From Cryoendolithus antarcticus (lineage: Eukaryota > Ascomycota > Dothideomycetes > Cladosporiales > Cladosporiaceae), in NCBI GenBank assembly GCA_002077065.1, contig NAJO01000002.1, positions 1,714,706-1,778,705 on the forward strand: a stretch of 64,000 bases of DNA. The letters run 5' to 3'. This document shows, one piece after another, positions 1 to 10,287 of the stretch. A program made the translations under genes and the position numbers. How positions within the stretch are numbered: position 1 is the first letter of the stretch; every line of letters begins with the position of its first letter. The notes under the pieces are model-generated. The model was not told where the DNA came from. It made no database searches and was given only the letters and a program-made list of their open reading frames with translations.

Positions 1-463
1 ACGCCGTAGTGCGAGAGAGGTCTATCTCCACGGGTGCAGAGTGCAGGGCACATGCCTCTGTAAATGCAATAGCTACTGCCGCGACGATTGCTCATCATTC
101 TCGCTGCCACTTCGGCAGATCAATGGCCAATCGATAAGGCTTTTGAAAGCTAAGTCCGCGAAGACAAAGAGCGAGTATCCTTGAGACGATGTCTAACAAT
201 CACCCTCGATTCTAAATCCCCTTGTCTTTCCTTTGTCAGCTCCATGGCACAATCTCCTGCGACCCAGCAGCGCGGGAGTGGGACAACGAACTCGCAATGC
301 AAGTGGTGCTCATGAAACATGGGTCCAACTGGGCTTGTCATAGCTCGCTGCCGAGTCCATCGACCCGGTCTCAATCCACAAACAGCATTACAACCACCCG
401 ACAGCTATTGCGATACTCCAGTCAGGAACCGATCGAATCAAGCAGCGTCCACATCCTCCGACT
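1..463. other. left edge, no gene seen
   Basis: Only short overlapping frames without protein character occur here. It probably holds the upstream region of the gene starting at 464, and possibly the end of a gene outside the window, but nothing in the sequence proves either. Confidence 0.4.
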
Positions 464-1147
464 ATGGCCGGCACACCCCCTCAGTCCCCTCCCCCGTCCC
501 CCAAGGCCACTTCCAGTCTTCCAACAACCACCTCGCCTGTCAGCTCGCCCCAGACTATACAAGGCGATGGCGAGTCCGCGCGTGTAGCAGCGATCATGGC
601 GGCTTCACGAGCTGAGAAAGCCCTCGCAAGTAGGGACTCTATCGCCACCATCCTAGCAGATGAGTCAAGCAGCGAAACGGTGACTGATCAGATGACGCAG
701 GCACGTGTAAAAGCCGAGTCGCAAGCATGGAAAGCAGCTGCATCATTACCTCATGATGAGGAAGCTGCGCGGGTTGACGAAGCGATCGCGAGAAATGCCT
801 TGGCCATAGCTCAGGCGGAGGCATCTCTTGCTGCTTCTCCAGCTTCTCCCGGCCCACTGGTCCGCCTCGACAGCGCAGAGCTCACCTTACACAAGCAGTG
901 GGAAGCCGCATATCGAGCACGCGAAGACGCTCTTGAAAATTCTCTCGAGCGCACGCAGACGCTCCTTGAGGCGCTGGCTGAGTCCCGGCCCAGCAGCTCG
1001 GGCTCAGACGAGAGAAAGTGGGAGGAGGTCGAGAGGCCGAGGGTGCTTGTGAATGGCAGGAAATGGCAAGAGAATGGCGGCAGAGAGACGAAGGGCGCTG
1101 TCGGGAAGGCGGGAGAGATCATGAAGGGGTTGTTTGGGAGAAGGTAA
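464..1147 (+). CDS. hypothetical protein, Ala/Glu-rich, coiled-coil-like
   Basis: I do not recognise this 227-residue protein. The first 35 residues are Pro/Ser-rich and probably disordered. Residues about 45-165 are rich in Ala, Glu, Arg and Lys with heptad-like spacing, suggesting long helices or a coiled coil. The C terminus is basic and Gly-rich and ends in a short GLFGRR tail. There is no signal peptide and no membrane segment. A single uninterrupted frame, strong codon-level composition bias and an ATG in a reasonable context support it as real. The function is unknown. Confidence 0.6.
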   Translation: MAGTPPQSPPPSPKATSSLPTTTSPVSSPQTIQGDGESARVAAIMAASRAEKALASRDSIATILADESSSETVTDQMTQARVKAESQAWKAAASLPHDEEAARVDEAIARNALAIAQAEASLAASPASPGPLVRLDSAELTLHKQWEAAYRAREDALENSLERTQTLLEALAESRPSSSGSDERKWEEVERPRVLVNGRKWQENGGRETKGAVGKAGEIMKGLFGRR

Positions 1148-1600
1148 CGTATCGTCTCTCTGTTTTATACCTCTACGCTTTCGTAATGCCCTTTAGCAAT
1201 GCATAGTCTGCACCATTGCTGCATCTCCACTACCTCCTTCCATACTATGCATCCTGGAGCGTTAGCGCCGCACCGGCCTTGCCATCGCAAGGCTACCATT
1301 AACGCTGAGATGACCAACAGCGGAGTAATCGATGCAGTCAAAGCGTGCGGATCTGATCCAGTACGGCCCATAGTCGTGCTTGCAAGGTGTCTTGCGCAGG
1401 GCGACCATCACGCAGCGGACCGTTGGGCCCATCACCACATCCACCGCTTCTCCACGCCGAACAGACGATGCCCGCCGTGAGCCACTGGATCCTGACGCTT
1501 CGCGGCAATGTGCGTGGGACGTTGCGTGCCGCTATGCATGCTCAAGGCGCATCTACCTACACACGCCGTCAGCATGCGCAGCCTCACAAAGTTGTAGCGG
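1148..1600. other. intergenic, no gene seen
   Basis: Frames here are short and overlap on both strands without recognisable protein features. The stretch separates a plus-strand gene from a possible minus-strand small gene, so it may hold both 3' ends. Confidence 0.4.
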
Positions 1601-1987
1601 CTATATACCGCGGATATTCAGTCTTGGGGCAGCGGATTTCCGCGCATGTGCGCTGGCATCGTGCTCCGGAGGGGTGAATGTCAAAAGCTTGTCTTCGTAA
1701 CGGGCATAACATGCTATATCCAATCGGGACGGGGCTACTGCTTGAGCCTTGCGACTGTGACTATACGACATACGGCCGGCAGGCAGGAGCGCGGTGCGCT
1801 GCTGGCGCAGTTGCTGCACTGCCAGCTCACGGGCTTGCTCTGGATCGTCTGTCACAGACTTGAGCGCGGCCTCGGCTTCTGCGAGAAGCTGCTGGACGAC
1901 GCTGTTGCACCGTGAGAGACGATGGTCGAGCTCTTCGTGGTTCGCTGCGAGCGCCGATTCTCGCGTTATATTATCGACGAGTGACAT
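1601..1987 (-). CDS. possible small hypothetical protein
   Basis: A frame of 128 residues from the ATG at 1985-1987. Residues 1-70 are helical in character, with a repeated acidic/Leu/Gln pattern (LAEAEAALKSV, ARELAVQQLRQQ). The C-terminal half is basic and less protein-like, so a missed intron or a different 3' end is possible. No family is recognised. The first half has credible amino-acid composition; the gene model as a whole is weak. Confidence 0.3.
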   Translation of the reverse strand: MSLVDNITRESALAANHEELDHRLSRCNSVVQQLLAEAEAALKSVTDDPEQARELAVQQLRQQRTALLPAGRMSYSHSRKAQAVAPSRLDIACYARYEDKLLTFTPPEHDASAHARKSAAPRLNIRGI

Positions 1988-2509
1988 GCTGTTCGGTCGA
2001 TCGGCGACGTATGTTAGCAGGTTGTAGCAGACACGCTGTGATGATGGAGTCGAGCATGGCATGTATGTGGTTCGCGGCTACATGTCATCGGACACTCGAG
2101 TGAGAAGGTGCGGCCCGCTCAGTCAAGTGAAGTGAAGTGCTGAACTTTCACTTCTGTGGAATTCATGTACCAGCTCTGAACGTGTTCGCCATGCATGTGG
2201 CAAGTAGCTGGTGACGGATTCACGATCTACATCGATCCAGTCTAGACTTTCTCCCCAAACCTGCAGCTACGCATATGATGATCAGGCGCAGCTTTTGCGC
2301 CGTGGAGGGCAATGGACCATGCCTGCCCCCAGTACACGGGCGCTGCTGTGCAGCAGTGCCCCTACAAAGTTCGAAAAGATCAAGAAGCAAAGAGACGGAA
2401 CCTTCAGTCTTCTCAGAGCGTCAACGACGTCCGATGCGTCCAGATAATGTCTGTCTCGCAGTCAGCACAAGCACGATATCTCCACCATGATGCAAGTGAC
2501 GTACATAAT
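1988..2509. other. intergenic, no gene seen
   Basis: No convincing frame on either strand. It lies between the 3' end of the minus-strand gene at 2510-3781 and the start of the weak small frame to its left. Confidence 0.4.
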
Positions 2510-3781
2510 CTACTCCACTGCATCGCCGTCCCAGGAGTCAGCATCCGAATGCGATGGTGTAGGCACGTCAACACCCGGAAAAGTGCTGACATCAGAATGT
2601 GATGGCGTGGGTACGTCAACACCCGGAAAAGTGCTGTCAGAGTCCGCCGATGGAGCGTTGGGATTGCTTCGGCCAGTATTGTTGCGAAGCCACTTTCCGA
2701 TACGTTTCTTCGCCTGGATGGTGTGATATGGCAGATCATCCAGAAGGCCGGCTGGGACGTCGCTCACAGGGTCATTGGAAGGGTCAAGGGCATCGTTGCC
2801 TTGGGCGAGCAGATTCTTGGTCATCTTGCAGCAGCGCCGGAGACTATCGCCGGGTGCTTCAGGCTCGACATCGGTCTCTCCGGTTGTACTGAGTGAGGGC
2901 GTCATCAGAACGTTCCGAGCAACAGTGGATTTGACGACCTTCGTCGCCGGAGACGGCGCAGCGGGAGTCGCAGTGTGGGACGACACGATGGTCGATGGCG
3001 GCGTGATCAAATGCGAAGATATTGTGGAGGCTGTAGTCGTTTGAAATGTCTTGGAAGGCGTGAAGGCTTCAGTTCCGGGAGGTGAGGTCGGCTGGAAGTC
3101 CAAAGACTTGCATTGCTTGAAGTACTTCCCTTTCACCAACACGCTCATGGCTTCCCTCACCAAGCTTTTCTCCGAGAGTCCCGAGCCTAGCAAGGGAGGA
3201 TGGCGGGTCTCTCCAGTAGCGAGGAAGTGCCTGACCAACCAAACCGAGTCAACAACCTGCGTGTGGGTAAAGTTCGGATCGTGAACAATGACTGCTGTGG
3301 TGAATGTGGCCCAACTACAAGTGCGAGTTTCGAGACTGCCTTTGGAGGTGAGCACTGCAGGATTCAACGCCTTGTCGTTGATGCGATTGGTGATAAGTGT
3401 GGCGAGTCTCCGGAGGGCGCCTTCACAGCACTCCTTGCCGTACTCAGTGGGGACGCCAACCTCCCTAGCTAGATGCAGGAAGGTATTGACCTTTGGCATG
3501 CATCCCGCGCTGTATCGATAAGTTGCGGCGTGCCGGAGGAGAGCGGTCACGGTGGCTGACGACCACCCGATTCGCTTGTAGCCGCGGCACTCGGCGATCG
3601 TGAAGCCCTCCCAGACTATCAAGTACTCATCATCCTCACCGCTGACGTCGCCATGGAGCTCCACATCGGACCCCTCGGCGTCGTCACTATTTTGAGAGCT
3701 ACACAAGTCATCATCCGACGGCTGAGTGCTCGATACCTCATCGGAGACGTACCGGCGGTCACTGCGTAGTATGTGAGGCAT
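2510..3781 (-). CDS. hypothetical protein with C-terminal 16-residue repeat
   Basis: A 423-residue protein I cannot assign. The ATG at 3779-3781 is the first in frame. Residues 10-50 are very acidic (Asp/Glu/Ser). Residues about 50-215 look globular, with Cys, Trp and hydrophobic residues (for example YLIVWEGF and SVWLVRHFLATG). Residues 220-320 are Thr/Ser/Pro-rich linker. The C terminus carries two tandem copies of a 16-residue unit beginning STFPGVDVPTPSHSD. There is no signal peptide or membrane segment. An acidic start and long disordered linker suit a nuclear or scaffold protein, but that is inference. Confidence 0.6.
   Translation of the reverse strand: MPHILRSDRRYVSDEVSSTQPSDDDLCSSQNSDDAEGSDVELHGDVSGEDDEYLIVWEGFTIAECRGYKRIGWSSATVTALLRHAATYRYSAGCMPKVNTFLHLAREVGVPTEYGKECCEGALRRLATLITNRINDKALNPAVLTSKGSLETRTCSWATFTTAVIVHDPNFTHTQVVDSVWLVRHFLATGETRHPPLLGSGLSEKSLVREAMSVLVKGKYFKQCKSLDFQPTSPPGTEAFTPSKTFQTTTASTISSHLITPPSTIVSSHTATPAAPSPATKVVKSTVARNVLMTPSLSTTGETDVEPEAPGDSLRRCCKMTKNLLAQGNDALDPSNDPVSDVPAGLLDDLPYHTIQAKKRIGKWLRNNTGRSNPNAPSADSDSTFPGVDVPTPSHSDVSTFPGVDVPTPSHSDADSWDGDAVE
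2544..2639 (-). repeat. two tandem 48-bp coding repeats
   Basis: Two adjacent 48-base units (2544-2591 and 2592-2639) differ at only a few bases and keep the reading frame, encoding the duplicated 16-residue unit near the C terminus of the surrounding gene. A period divisible by three allows copy number to vary without breaking the protein. Confidence 0.85.
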
Positions 3782-4219
3782 ATTTGGCAATGGGTAGTCC
3801 GGTAAGCGAAGTGCCAGGCGGAGAGTATCTGAGGTTCTCCCGGCAGATGTCGAGGCGTGAGTAGTATGACAAAGTGCTCATCCAGTCTGTGGACTAGGCC
3901 AACGCGGCGATATATGTGACCTTCGTGGCCCATGTTTGTTGGATTGGGCGGTCGAAGATCAGCATCAGGCATCAGAACCGCTCACGATCTCCACATGCTG
4001 AGTGAACATGCATGTCTTAATAGGAATAAAGACTATCTGGAGATGCCTCGCGCTAGGGTGGCCGGATTGCTTGCGTTCGCTGTGTGGTCGAGGTCTCAGA
4101 TGCGGAAAGCACGGTCTTTGACTCCCTCAGCGCTGCTGTATTTGGCCAGTTTGGCAAGCTTGCAGCACACCATTACACTGTGACAGAGATATGTGGCAGC
4201 AAGTGCCCGCCATACTCTA
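3782..4219. other. intergenic, no gene seen
   Basis: It lies upstream of the minus-strand gene ending at 3781 and downstream of the Rogdi-type gene. It contains no frame with protein character. It should include the promoter of the former and the 3' untranslated region of the latter. Confidence 0.4.
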
Positions 4220-5158
4220 TCAGGTCTCGTCTTCATTTTCCGTGCCCATGACCACGTGTAGCGCGCGCCTTGACAGCGCCACATTCCGCTCCAGAGCACC
4301 CAGCTTAGCCATAGCAGCCATTAAGCTGGGATCCGCACTCTCGACTCGTACCTTGTCTCGCACTCGAACTTCCTGTCCGCGGAAAGTAAAGGCCTGGTGT
4401 GCCTCATCGTGAAACACAGGTTTGCCTCCAGTGAACGCCGTCGTAAATCGTTCCCGAAACGACAGACCACTAGACGCTGCAAGTGGTGTGTTTGTACCCG
4501 TATGAGTATCTGTACCTCCTACGGTTCGCACATGGAGGACTATAGCAGCTTCTGAGATCGATAGATGGAGCGATAAATTGGCTGGCAATGGCGGATCAAA
4601 CGTAGTCGGGTCAAGCGAGTCATCCGACCATGACTTATGGCCATCGGACCAGCCTTTCAAAGCTCCTTTAGCTTCCTGAATATTCTCGTGGAGGAGGCGG
4701 ATCTGACTTGAGATGAAGTCTGCGTTTCCTGCGTCGCCCGTCCAGCGAGTAGCGTCCACGACGTCGAGGCAGGCGTTGATGAGCGTACGAGCAGTCTTGA
4801 GCTGCTCGAGAACGATCGTCGGTGCTGTGGGAAGTGCTGAGACTGATAGACGGTATGCTGGCTGGCCTTTCGGTGGAGGGAGAGACGGCAATCGCAGCTG
4901 TATGTCTCCCTTGACGATGCGAGTTCCAACCCGAGTGATGTAGCCTTTGAGGCTCTCGCTTCGAAGTGATGATAGTACGAGGGTAGAACCGGGCTCCTGA
5001 GGCGCCAGGAGTGCTGCACATTCTTCGAGACCAGCTTTGAGCGATGCGAGAGTGTCCTGTAGAGAAACCAAAAGCCAGGCCAGCTCTCGGGCGTTGGTGG
5101 CTTCGAGCTCTCTTGTCAGGTCATGACTTGCGTTGGGCGGCCACGCGAGAGTCGACAT
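4220..5158 (-). CDS. RAV2: RAVE subunit 2 / Rogdi family protein
   Basis: A 312-residue protein resembling fungal Rogdi/Rav2. In yeast Rav2 is part of the RAVE complex, which reassembles V-ATPase V1 and Vo sectors on vacuolar and endosomal membranes. The sequence shows the family pattern: an N-terminal leucine-rich helix (ELAWLLVSLQDTLASLKAGL, residues about 27-46), then LRSESLKGYITRVGTRIVKG, RLPSLPPPKG and NLSLHLSISEAAIVL. No membrane segment. The ATG at 5156-5158 is the first true ATG in frame (GTG lies two codons upstream). No intron is needed. It is divergent from the rhomboid gene. Family assignment is from remembered pattern, not a search. Confidence 0.82.
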   Translation of the reverse strand: MSTLAWPPNASHDLTRELEATNARELAWLLVSLQDTLASLKAGLEECAALLAPQEPGSTLVLSSLRSESLKGYITRVGTRIVKGDIQLRLPSLPPPKGQPAYRLSVSALPTAPTIVLEQLKTARTLINACLDVVDATRWTGDAGNADFISSQIRLLHENIQEAKGALKGWSDGHKSWSDDSLDPTTFDPPLPANLSLHLSISEAAIVLHVRTVGGTDTHTGTNTPLAASSGLSFRERFTTAFTGGKPVFHDEAHQAFTFRGQEVRVRDKVRVESADPSLMAAMAKLGALERNVALSRRALHVVMGTENEDET

Positions 5159-5593
5159 GGTCACTCGTGGGCTACGTCGATTATCGATGATCCTGTCGCC
5201 GGGATCTTGTTGTGGTCTCTCTCACGATAACCTAGCCACATATAGGGCTACATGATCGCTACAAGGATTGTGCATAAAGTTGCGTGAGCAGCCGCTGCAC
5301 AGCCACATCATGCCCTCTTTGTCAACATTATTGACAGCCTTGCTATTACACCTCCACCTCCTGAGTAATACGAGATCAGCTTATAGACTAATACACCCGA
5401 ACAAGACCTTCGCCTGTTCCTCTCTGGCATACCCCGACTCCCTCTAAGAACTCACAACGAGCCAGCATTGAACACATCGCCCTGGGACACGCGGCACTGC
5501 AGTGACTGGAAGATCGCATTGAGCGGGTGAACAAACCAAAGAGAAGGACCTGAATCACTACCGCATTTTGCGCTCGCCTCAGAGACCGGCGCA
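5159..5593. promoter_or_regulatory. shared upstream region of Rogdi and rhomboid genes
   Basis: These 435 bases separate two divergently transcribed genes, so both promoters must lie here. No clear TATA box stands out. I see no additional frame with protein character. Confidence 0.5.
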
Positions 5594-7117
5594 ATGGCCG
5601 CCAACAACTACTATCACGATCCTTACACGCGGAACGACTACAACAATACTGCATACTCCAATGACTGGCGAGCCGACTCCTCCTCCCGACCACAACCCTC
5701 TACCTCCCCCTTCGACGACCGACAGTATGGCTACTCCCGCAACCCCTCGCAGAGCTCAGACGGCGTTCACCAATACCCCTCGAATCCCTTCGACGAGCGC
5801 AACACCATACCCCTCGACCGTAGGCAAAAGAAGCACGATTCCACTGCCAGCGTCGCTCCAATCCTCGAACCACCACCCCACGATGACCCATTCGTCCGAG
5901 ATGCGAAGAGCGGACGAAGCAGAAGACGAGACCGCTGGTTCAAGGGGAAAGTCACATATGTCTGCTTCGTCCTCACCGTTGTGCAACTCGTAGTCTTCAT
6001 CGCGGAGCTGATCAAGAACGGCATACTCACGAAAACTCCTATCGAGATCCACCCCTCCTTCAACCCTATGATCGGGCCTTCGCCCTACTTGCTCATAAAC
6101 ATGGGCGCAAGGTACGTGCCTTGTATGCACAATATGCCAAATGTGCAGAACGCGAGTCTGGAGATCATGTGGCCTTGTCCGAATGCTACGGCGACTACAG
6201 GAGACAGTGTGAGCTGCAGTTTGAGCGACTTGTGTGGATTTTCTGGGGTGCCGAATCCGCATGTGGGCGGGAGTGTGACGGACAGCCCGGCGCCGAATCA
6301 GTGGTGGAGGTTCATTGTGCCTATCTTCTTGCACGCAGGAATTATACATATCGGGTTCAATTTGCTGCTGCAAATGACGCTGGGGAGGGATGTGGAGCAG
6401 CTGATTGGTAGCGTGCGCTTTGCGCTCGTCTACTTCGCAGCTGGCATCTTCGGATTCGTACTAGGAGGGAACTTCGCAGCCACCGGCATCGCGTCTTGCG
6501 GCTGCTCTGGCTCGCTGTTCGGCATCCTGGCCATCACGCTCCTGGACCTACTCTACACTTGGTCAGAGCGAAAGTCACCTATCAAAGACCTTCTCTTCAT
6601 CGTCCTAGACGTTTGCATAGCATTCGTCCTCGGTCTCCTCCCCGGCCTCGACAACTTCAGCCATATCGGTGGCTTCTGCATGGGTCTCGTGCTAGGGATC
6701 TGCATCCTGCGCTCCCCGACTACAATCGCGCGCCGGACCTCCCTCCACAACCCCTCCTACTCTGGCGTCACAACCCGCCACGCTACCGCAGATGCAGATG
6801 AAGGTCTACGAGGCTTCATCAAGCAGCCGCTGCAATTCTTTCAAGATCGGCGAGGCGTATGGTGGGCTTGGTGGGCCGTGCGGGCGTTTTGCTTGATCGG
6901 CGCACTTGTAGGCTTCATCCTGCTGTTGAAGAACTTTTATGTGTGGAGGACTGGCTGCGGTTGGTGCAAGTATTTGAGCTGTTTGCCCATCAAAACTGGG
7001 GGGACGGATTGGTGTAATGTTGGTAATCTTGACTTTACGCCTACGAGCACGGGGAATGGGACGAGTAGGAGGGACTTGTTTGGCATGGGGTTGGACGGGG
7101 TGGGACGAATGTTATGA
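5594..7117 (+). CDS. rhomboid-family intramembrane serine protease
   Basis: A 507-residue polytopic membrane protein. Residues 1-115 are hydrophilic and end in a basic stretch (SGRSRRRDR), so the N terminus is probably cytosolic. The first membrane helix is about 120-140, followed by a long Cys-containing loop (about 150-235). The core has all rhomboid landmarks: HAGIIHIGFN (His247, His252, Asn256), GCSG with the likely catalytic Ser305, and NFSHIGGF with His357. One more hydrophobic segment lies near 430-450, before a Cys-rich tail. The family cleaves substrates within membranes. With no mitochondrial presequence it is more likely a secretory-pathway rhomboid than the mitochondrial Pcp1 type. 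Single exon. Confidence 0.9.
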   Translation: MAANNYYHDPYTRNDYNNTAYSNDWRADSSSRPQPSTSPFDDRQYGYSRNPSQSSDGVHQYPSNPFDERNTIPLDRRQKKHDSTASVAPILEPPPHDDPFVRDAKSGRSRRRDRWFKGKVTYVCFVLTVVQLVVFIAELIKNGILTKTPIEIHPSFNPMIGPSPYLLINMGARYVPCMHNMPNVQNASLEIMWPCPNATATTGDSVSCSLSDLCGFSGVPNPHVGGSVTDSPAPNQWWRFIVPIFLHAGIIHIGFNLLLQMTLGRDVEQLIGSVRFALVYFAAGIFGFVLGGNFAATGIASCGCSGSLFGILAITLLDLLYTWSERKSPIKDLLFIVLDVCIAFVLGLLPGLDNFSHIGGFCMGLVLGICILRSPTTIARRTSLHNPSYSGVTTRHATADADEGLRGFIKQPLQFFQDRRGVWWAWWAVRAFCLIGALVGFILLLKNFYVWRTGCGWCKYLSCLPIKTGGTDWCNVGNLDFTPTSTGNGTSRRDLFGMGLDGVGRML

Positions 7118-7435
7118 CACGGCCGTAGACTGTTCAGTACTTGTCGTCATTCACGACTTGCTGCTACTTTACTGTACTTTGTGCGAGTATCATTACATTT
7201 CCTGTGACCTTCTCGAGAATGCCTCAAGACCTTGGCGTACATTGCCCATGACGTTACCGAGCGTGGCTGCCACGAGGTCCGAGCTGCGCAGCTGTGCCAT
7301 AACCTGGAGAGCTCCATTCATCTCGAGTCCGGAGGCTACAACCCACCATTCATTGAATATTAGCGTCGCATACATTGCCTGTCCCATTGCATCGTATAGC
7401 CTTGTCTCCCTCCAATCGTTCGACAGGGATCAATT
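7118..7435. other. intergenic upstream of MVP1
   Basis: About 320 bases between the rhomboid stop and the MVP1 start, in the same direction. No protein-like frame. Likely a rhomboid 3' untranslated region plus the MVP1 promoter. Confidence 0.4.
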
Positions 7436-9655
7436 ATGTCCTTGTTCGGCGACGATGATGCTGCTCCACCCTCCTCCCGCAGCGGAGGCGGCGCGAAGTC
7501 CACGCTCTTCGATAATGACGACGCCGCTGGGGCGCCTGCTACGAAGACTTCATCGTCCATGTTCGGCGACCCGGCGTCTCCCGAGGACTCCTCGCCCTGG
7601 GCTGGCTTCACGCCGAAGAAGAAAGCTGGGCGCGGCGCGGGCATGGTGAAGTCGCTGCTGGCAGATGCCAGGATACCAGAAGTCTACGTTGACACGTGGG
7701 ATACGCTGGCCGCTGGACGGAGTGTGATTGAGGGAGAGGAAGCGAGAGAGGTGCTGGGGAAGAGTGGCATTGGGAAGCAACAGCAGGATCGCATCTGGCA
7801 ACTTGTCACCGGCGGCGCTGGGCAAGGGACGAGTATCGGCAGAGGAGAGTTCAATGTCCTCCTGGCGCTTATTGGGCTCGCGCAAGAAGGCGAGGAGCTG
7901 AGTCTCGATGCCGTTGATGAGCGGAAGACGAAGCTGCCTGTGCCCTCGCTTCCGGGTTTGAAGAAAGCAGCTGCGCCGGAGCCGCCGGCTACACCGCAGC
8001 AAAGCGCGCCTGGCGCGCAGAGTTTGGGGACTAGCTCAGGGGCCGCAAAGGGCTTCAGTGGTAGCTTCGGAGATGCAGATCCTTGGGGGAGTCCGGATGT
8101 GCACAAGGGTCATAACCACGCCAATGGTGTGTCGAGTGCGCAACCACAACGGACGACGAGTACGTTTACCACAAGTGCTGCTGCACCCAGTGAAGGGAAC
8201 GGAAACGGAGTGTATGGCGACGCACCAAGCAGCCACGGCGAGCCAGGATCGTCATGGGGCGCAACAAACTCATACACCGCTCCGAGCGCTGCTGGCTTCG
8301 GCGGCGCAGATGGCGATGGCGAAGGATTCGGAGACGAGGGCGCTCCGTCAACGAGACGAGCTGCTGCGCCTCGACACACTGCGTCTAAGGGCGCGGAAGA
8401 GACGGTCACGGTGGCCATGCTGGAAGAGAAAGAAGGCATGTTCTTGTTCCAACATCGCAACTATGAGGTCTCATCGATCAGACGGAATTCGAAAGTCATC
8501 AGGCGGTACTCGGACTTTGTGTGGCTGCTTGATTGCTTGCACAAGCGATACCCGTTCCGACAGCTGCCACTCTTGCCTCCAAAGAGGGTCGCGATCAATG
8601 GTAACCACATTGCCGCAGACGGTCTCTTCATTGAGAAGCGCCGCCGAGGTCTTGCCCGATTTGCGAACGCGCTTGTTCGACACCCCGTGCTTCGAGAGGA
8701 GCAATTAGTGGTGATGTTCCTCACAGTTCCTACGGTAGAAGCATGCCCCCCAGATACCCTGTGTTTCAAGCAATTTCACTAACAGATCACGCAGGAACTC
8801 GCTGTCTGGCGCAAGCAAGCTACGATCTCTGTTCAAGAAGAGTTCGTCGGCCGTTCGCTTCCACCAAATCTCGAAGACAGCCTGCCGCAGAATCTCCAAG
8901 ACACGTTCGAGACCGTGCGATCGGGCGTCCGCAGGAGCGCAGATCTGTATATCAATCTATGTACTCTGCTCGAGCGACTATGCAAACGGAAGGAAGCGAT
9001 CTCGGCTGAGTATGGCCGCTTCGCACTGAACCTGACATCGATCACGGAAACGACGACTGATATGTTCGCAATTGACACGAACGACGTGCCCTTGCTGAAC
9101 GAAGGCATCAAGGCCACAGCTAAATACCTGGGCACCAGTCAGGCCCTGCTAGATGACGAAAGTCGTGCATGGGACGAAGGCTACTTGGAAGATCTGAAAA
9201 GCATCCGAGACGGACTCGTCAGTTTAAGAGACCTCTTTGAGCGGCGAGACCGATTAAGCCGAGATAACATCCCGCAACTTGAAAAGCGCATCTCCAGCAA
9301 CGAGTCCAAACTCCAAACCATCAAGTCCAAAGGCGATGCCGCAAAGCCTGGCGAGGCGGAAAAAGTCGAGACTGCAATCACAACCGTAAGTTCCCATCCC
9401 TTCCCTTCCACAGCTTACCTACTTCCCACTAACGTCCTAACGCAGGACAAACAATCAATCGTCTCTCAGCACGCGCGCGGCATCTTCATCAAAGAGTGCG
9501 TGCGCGACGAAGTCGTGACGTTCCAGCAAATGATCTGGCGGATTTCGAGGGCGCATCAGGAGTGGGCGTCTGAAAGGGTTAAGTATGCTGAGTTGCAGGC
9601 GGATTGCTGGAGGGCGCTTGTGGATGGCGTGGAGGGGATGCCTGTGGGAGAGTAG
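7436..9655 (+). CDS. MVP1: sorting nexin MVP1 (PX-BAR), 3 exons
   Basis: Exons 7436-8734, 8795-9385 and 9446-9655 give 699 residues. The introns are 60 bases each: GTAGAA...CGCAG, and GTAAGT with a CTAAC branch site and CGCAG. The second has no stop and keeps frame, so retention would add 20 residues. The N terminus has a short acidic LFGDDDA motif, then a conserved region around ADARIPEVYVDTWDTLA. A PX domain follows at about 325-430, with the phosphoinositide-binding core IRRYSDFVWL and PPKR. The C-terminal half is helical, as in SNX-BAR domains. MVP1/SNX8 proteins work in endosome-to-Golgi retrieval and vacuolar sorting. Length and domain order fit the family. Confidence 0.92.
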
Positions 9656-10287
9656 GAGGTGGGACTGAGGAGAGGGACTGGAGGGTTGATGGAGGGGTGG
9701 GAAAGGGTGTATAAATTGTCTCGATTAGCAGCTCGCCCTGTCCACGCGTGCCGATGCCAAGTTGTGCTTGGCGTGTGCATTCTCGCTATCTTCTACCTTC
9801 GTATCTCCTGGCGCACGCAACAATCGAGTTACCAAATGGGGACTGTCCGGAGGCTTCTGAGGACCAAGGGACTTCATGTTCGGAGCTTTCGTGGGTGTAC
9901 GAAGTAGCACTCTCGATGACCTCGCGCTCACAAGCTCAAGCGGGTGTTTTGACATCTTCCTAATTGCACGCGCTCACAGACTGCGCCGGAGAGCTGGCTG
10001 TGTGTGAAGGTGACCGTCCGCTCGTCTGCGCTGATGCCTGACGGGCGACAAGAAACCTGTCGGGAGCACCGCCACAGTCTTGCAGCAGATTGCGGCAGGG
10101 TTCTGGTAGCGACGCGTACCCGCATGTATGAGAATCGGTGGAAGCTCTCGCTCTGTTCATTGTTCCAGACACTGTTGGCTGCGAGATACCTACATGCTGT
10201 TTAGTGCCCTCGCATATCTTATCCTCGAGGTCTGCCTCGGACTCTGACTGTAGACCGCAAATCACGAGTACTGACCCACTCATCACC
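9656..10287. other. intergenic, no gene seen
   Basis: A stretch of 630 bases between MVP1 and the HET-domain pseudogene. Short frames occur on both strands but none has family resemblance or a plausible splice structure. It should hold the former HET promoter. Confidence 0.4.
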
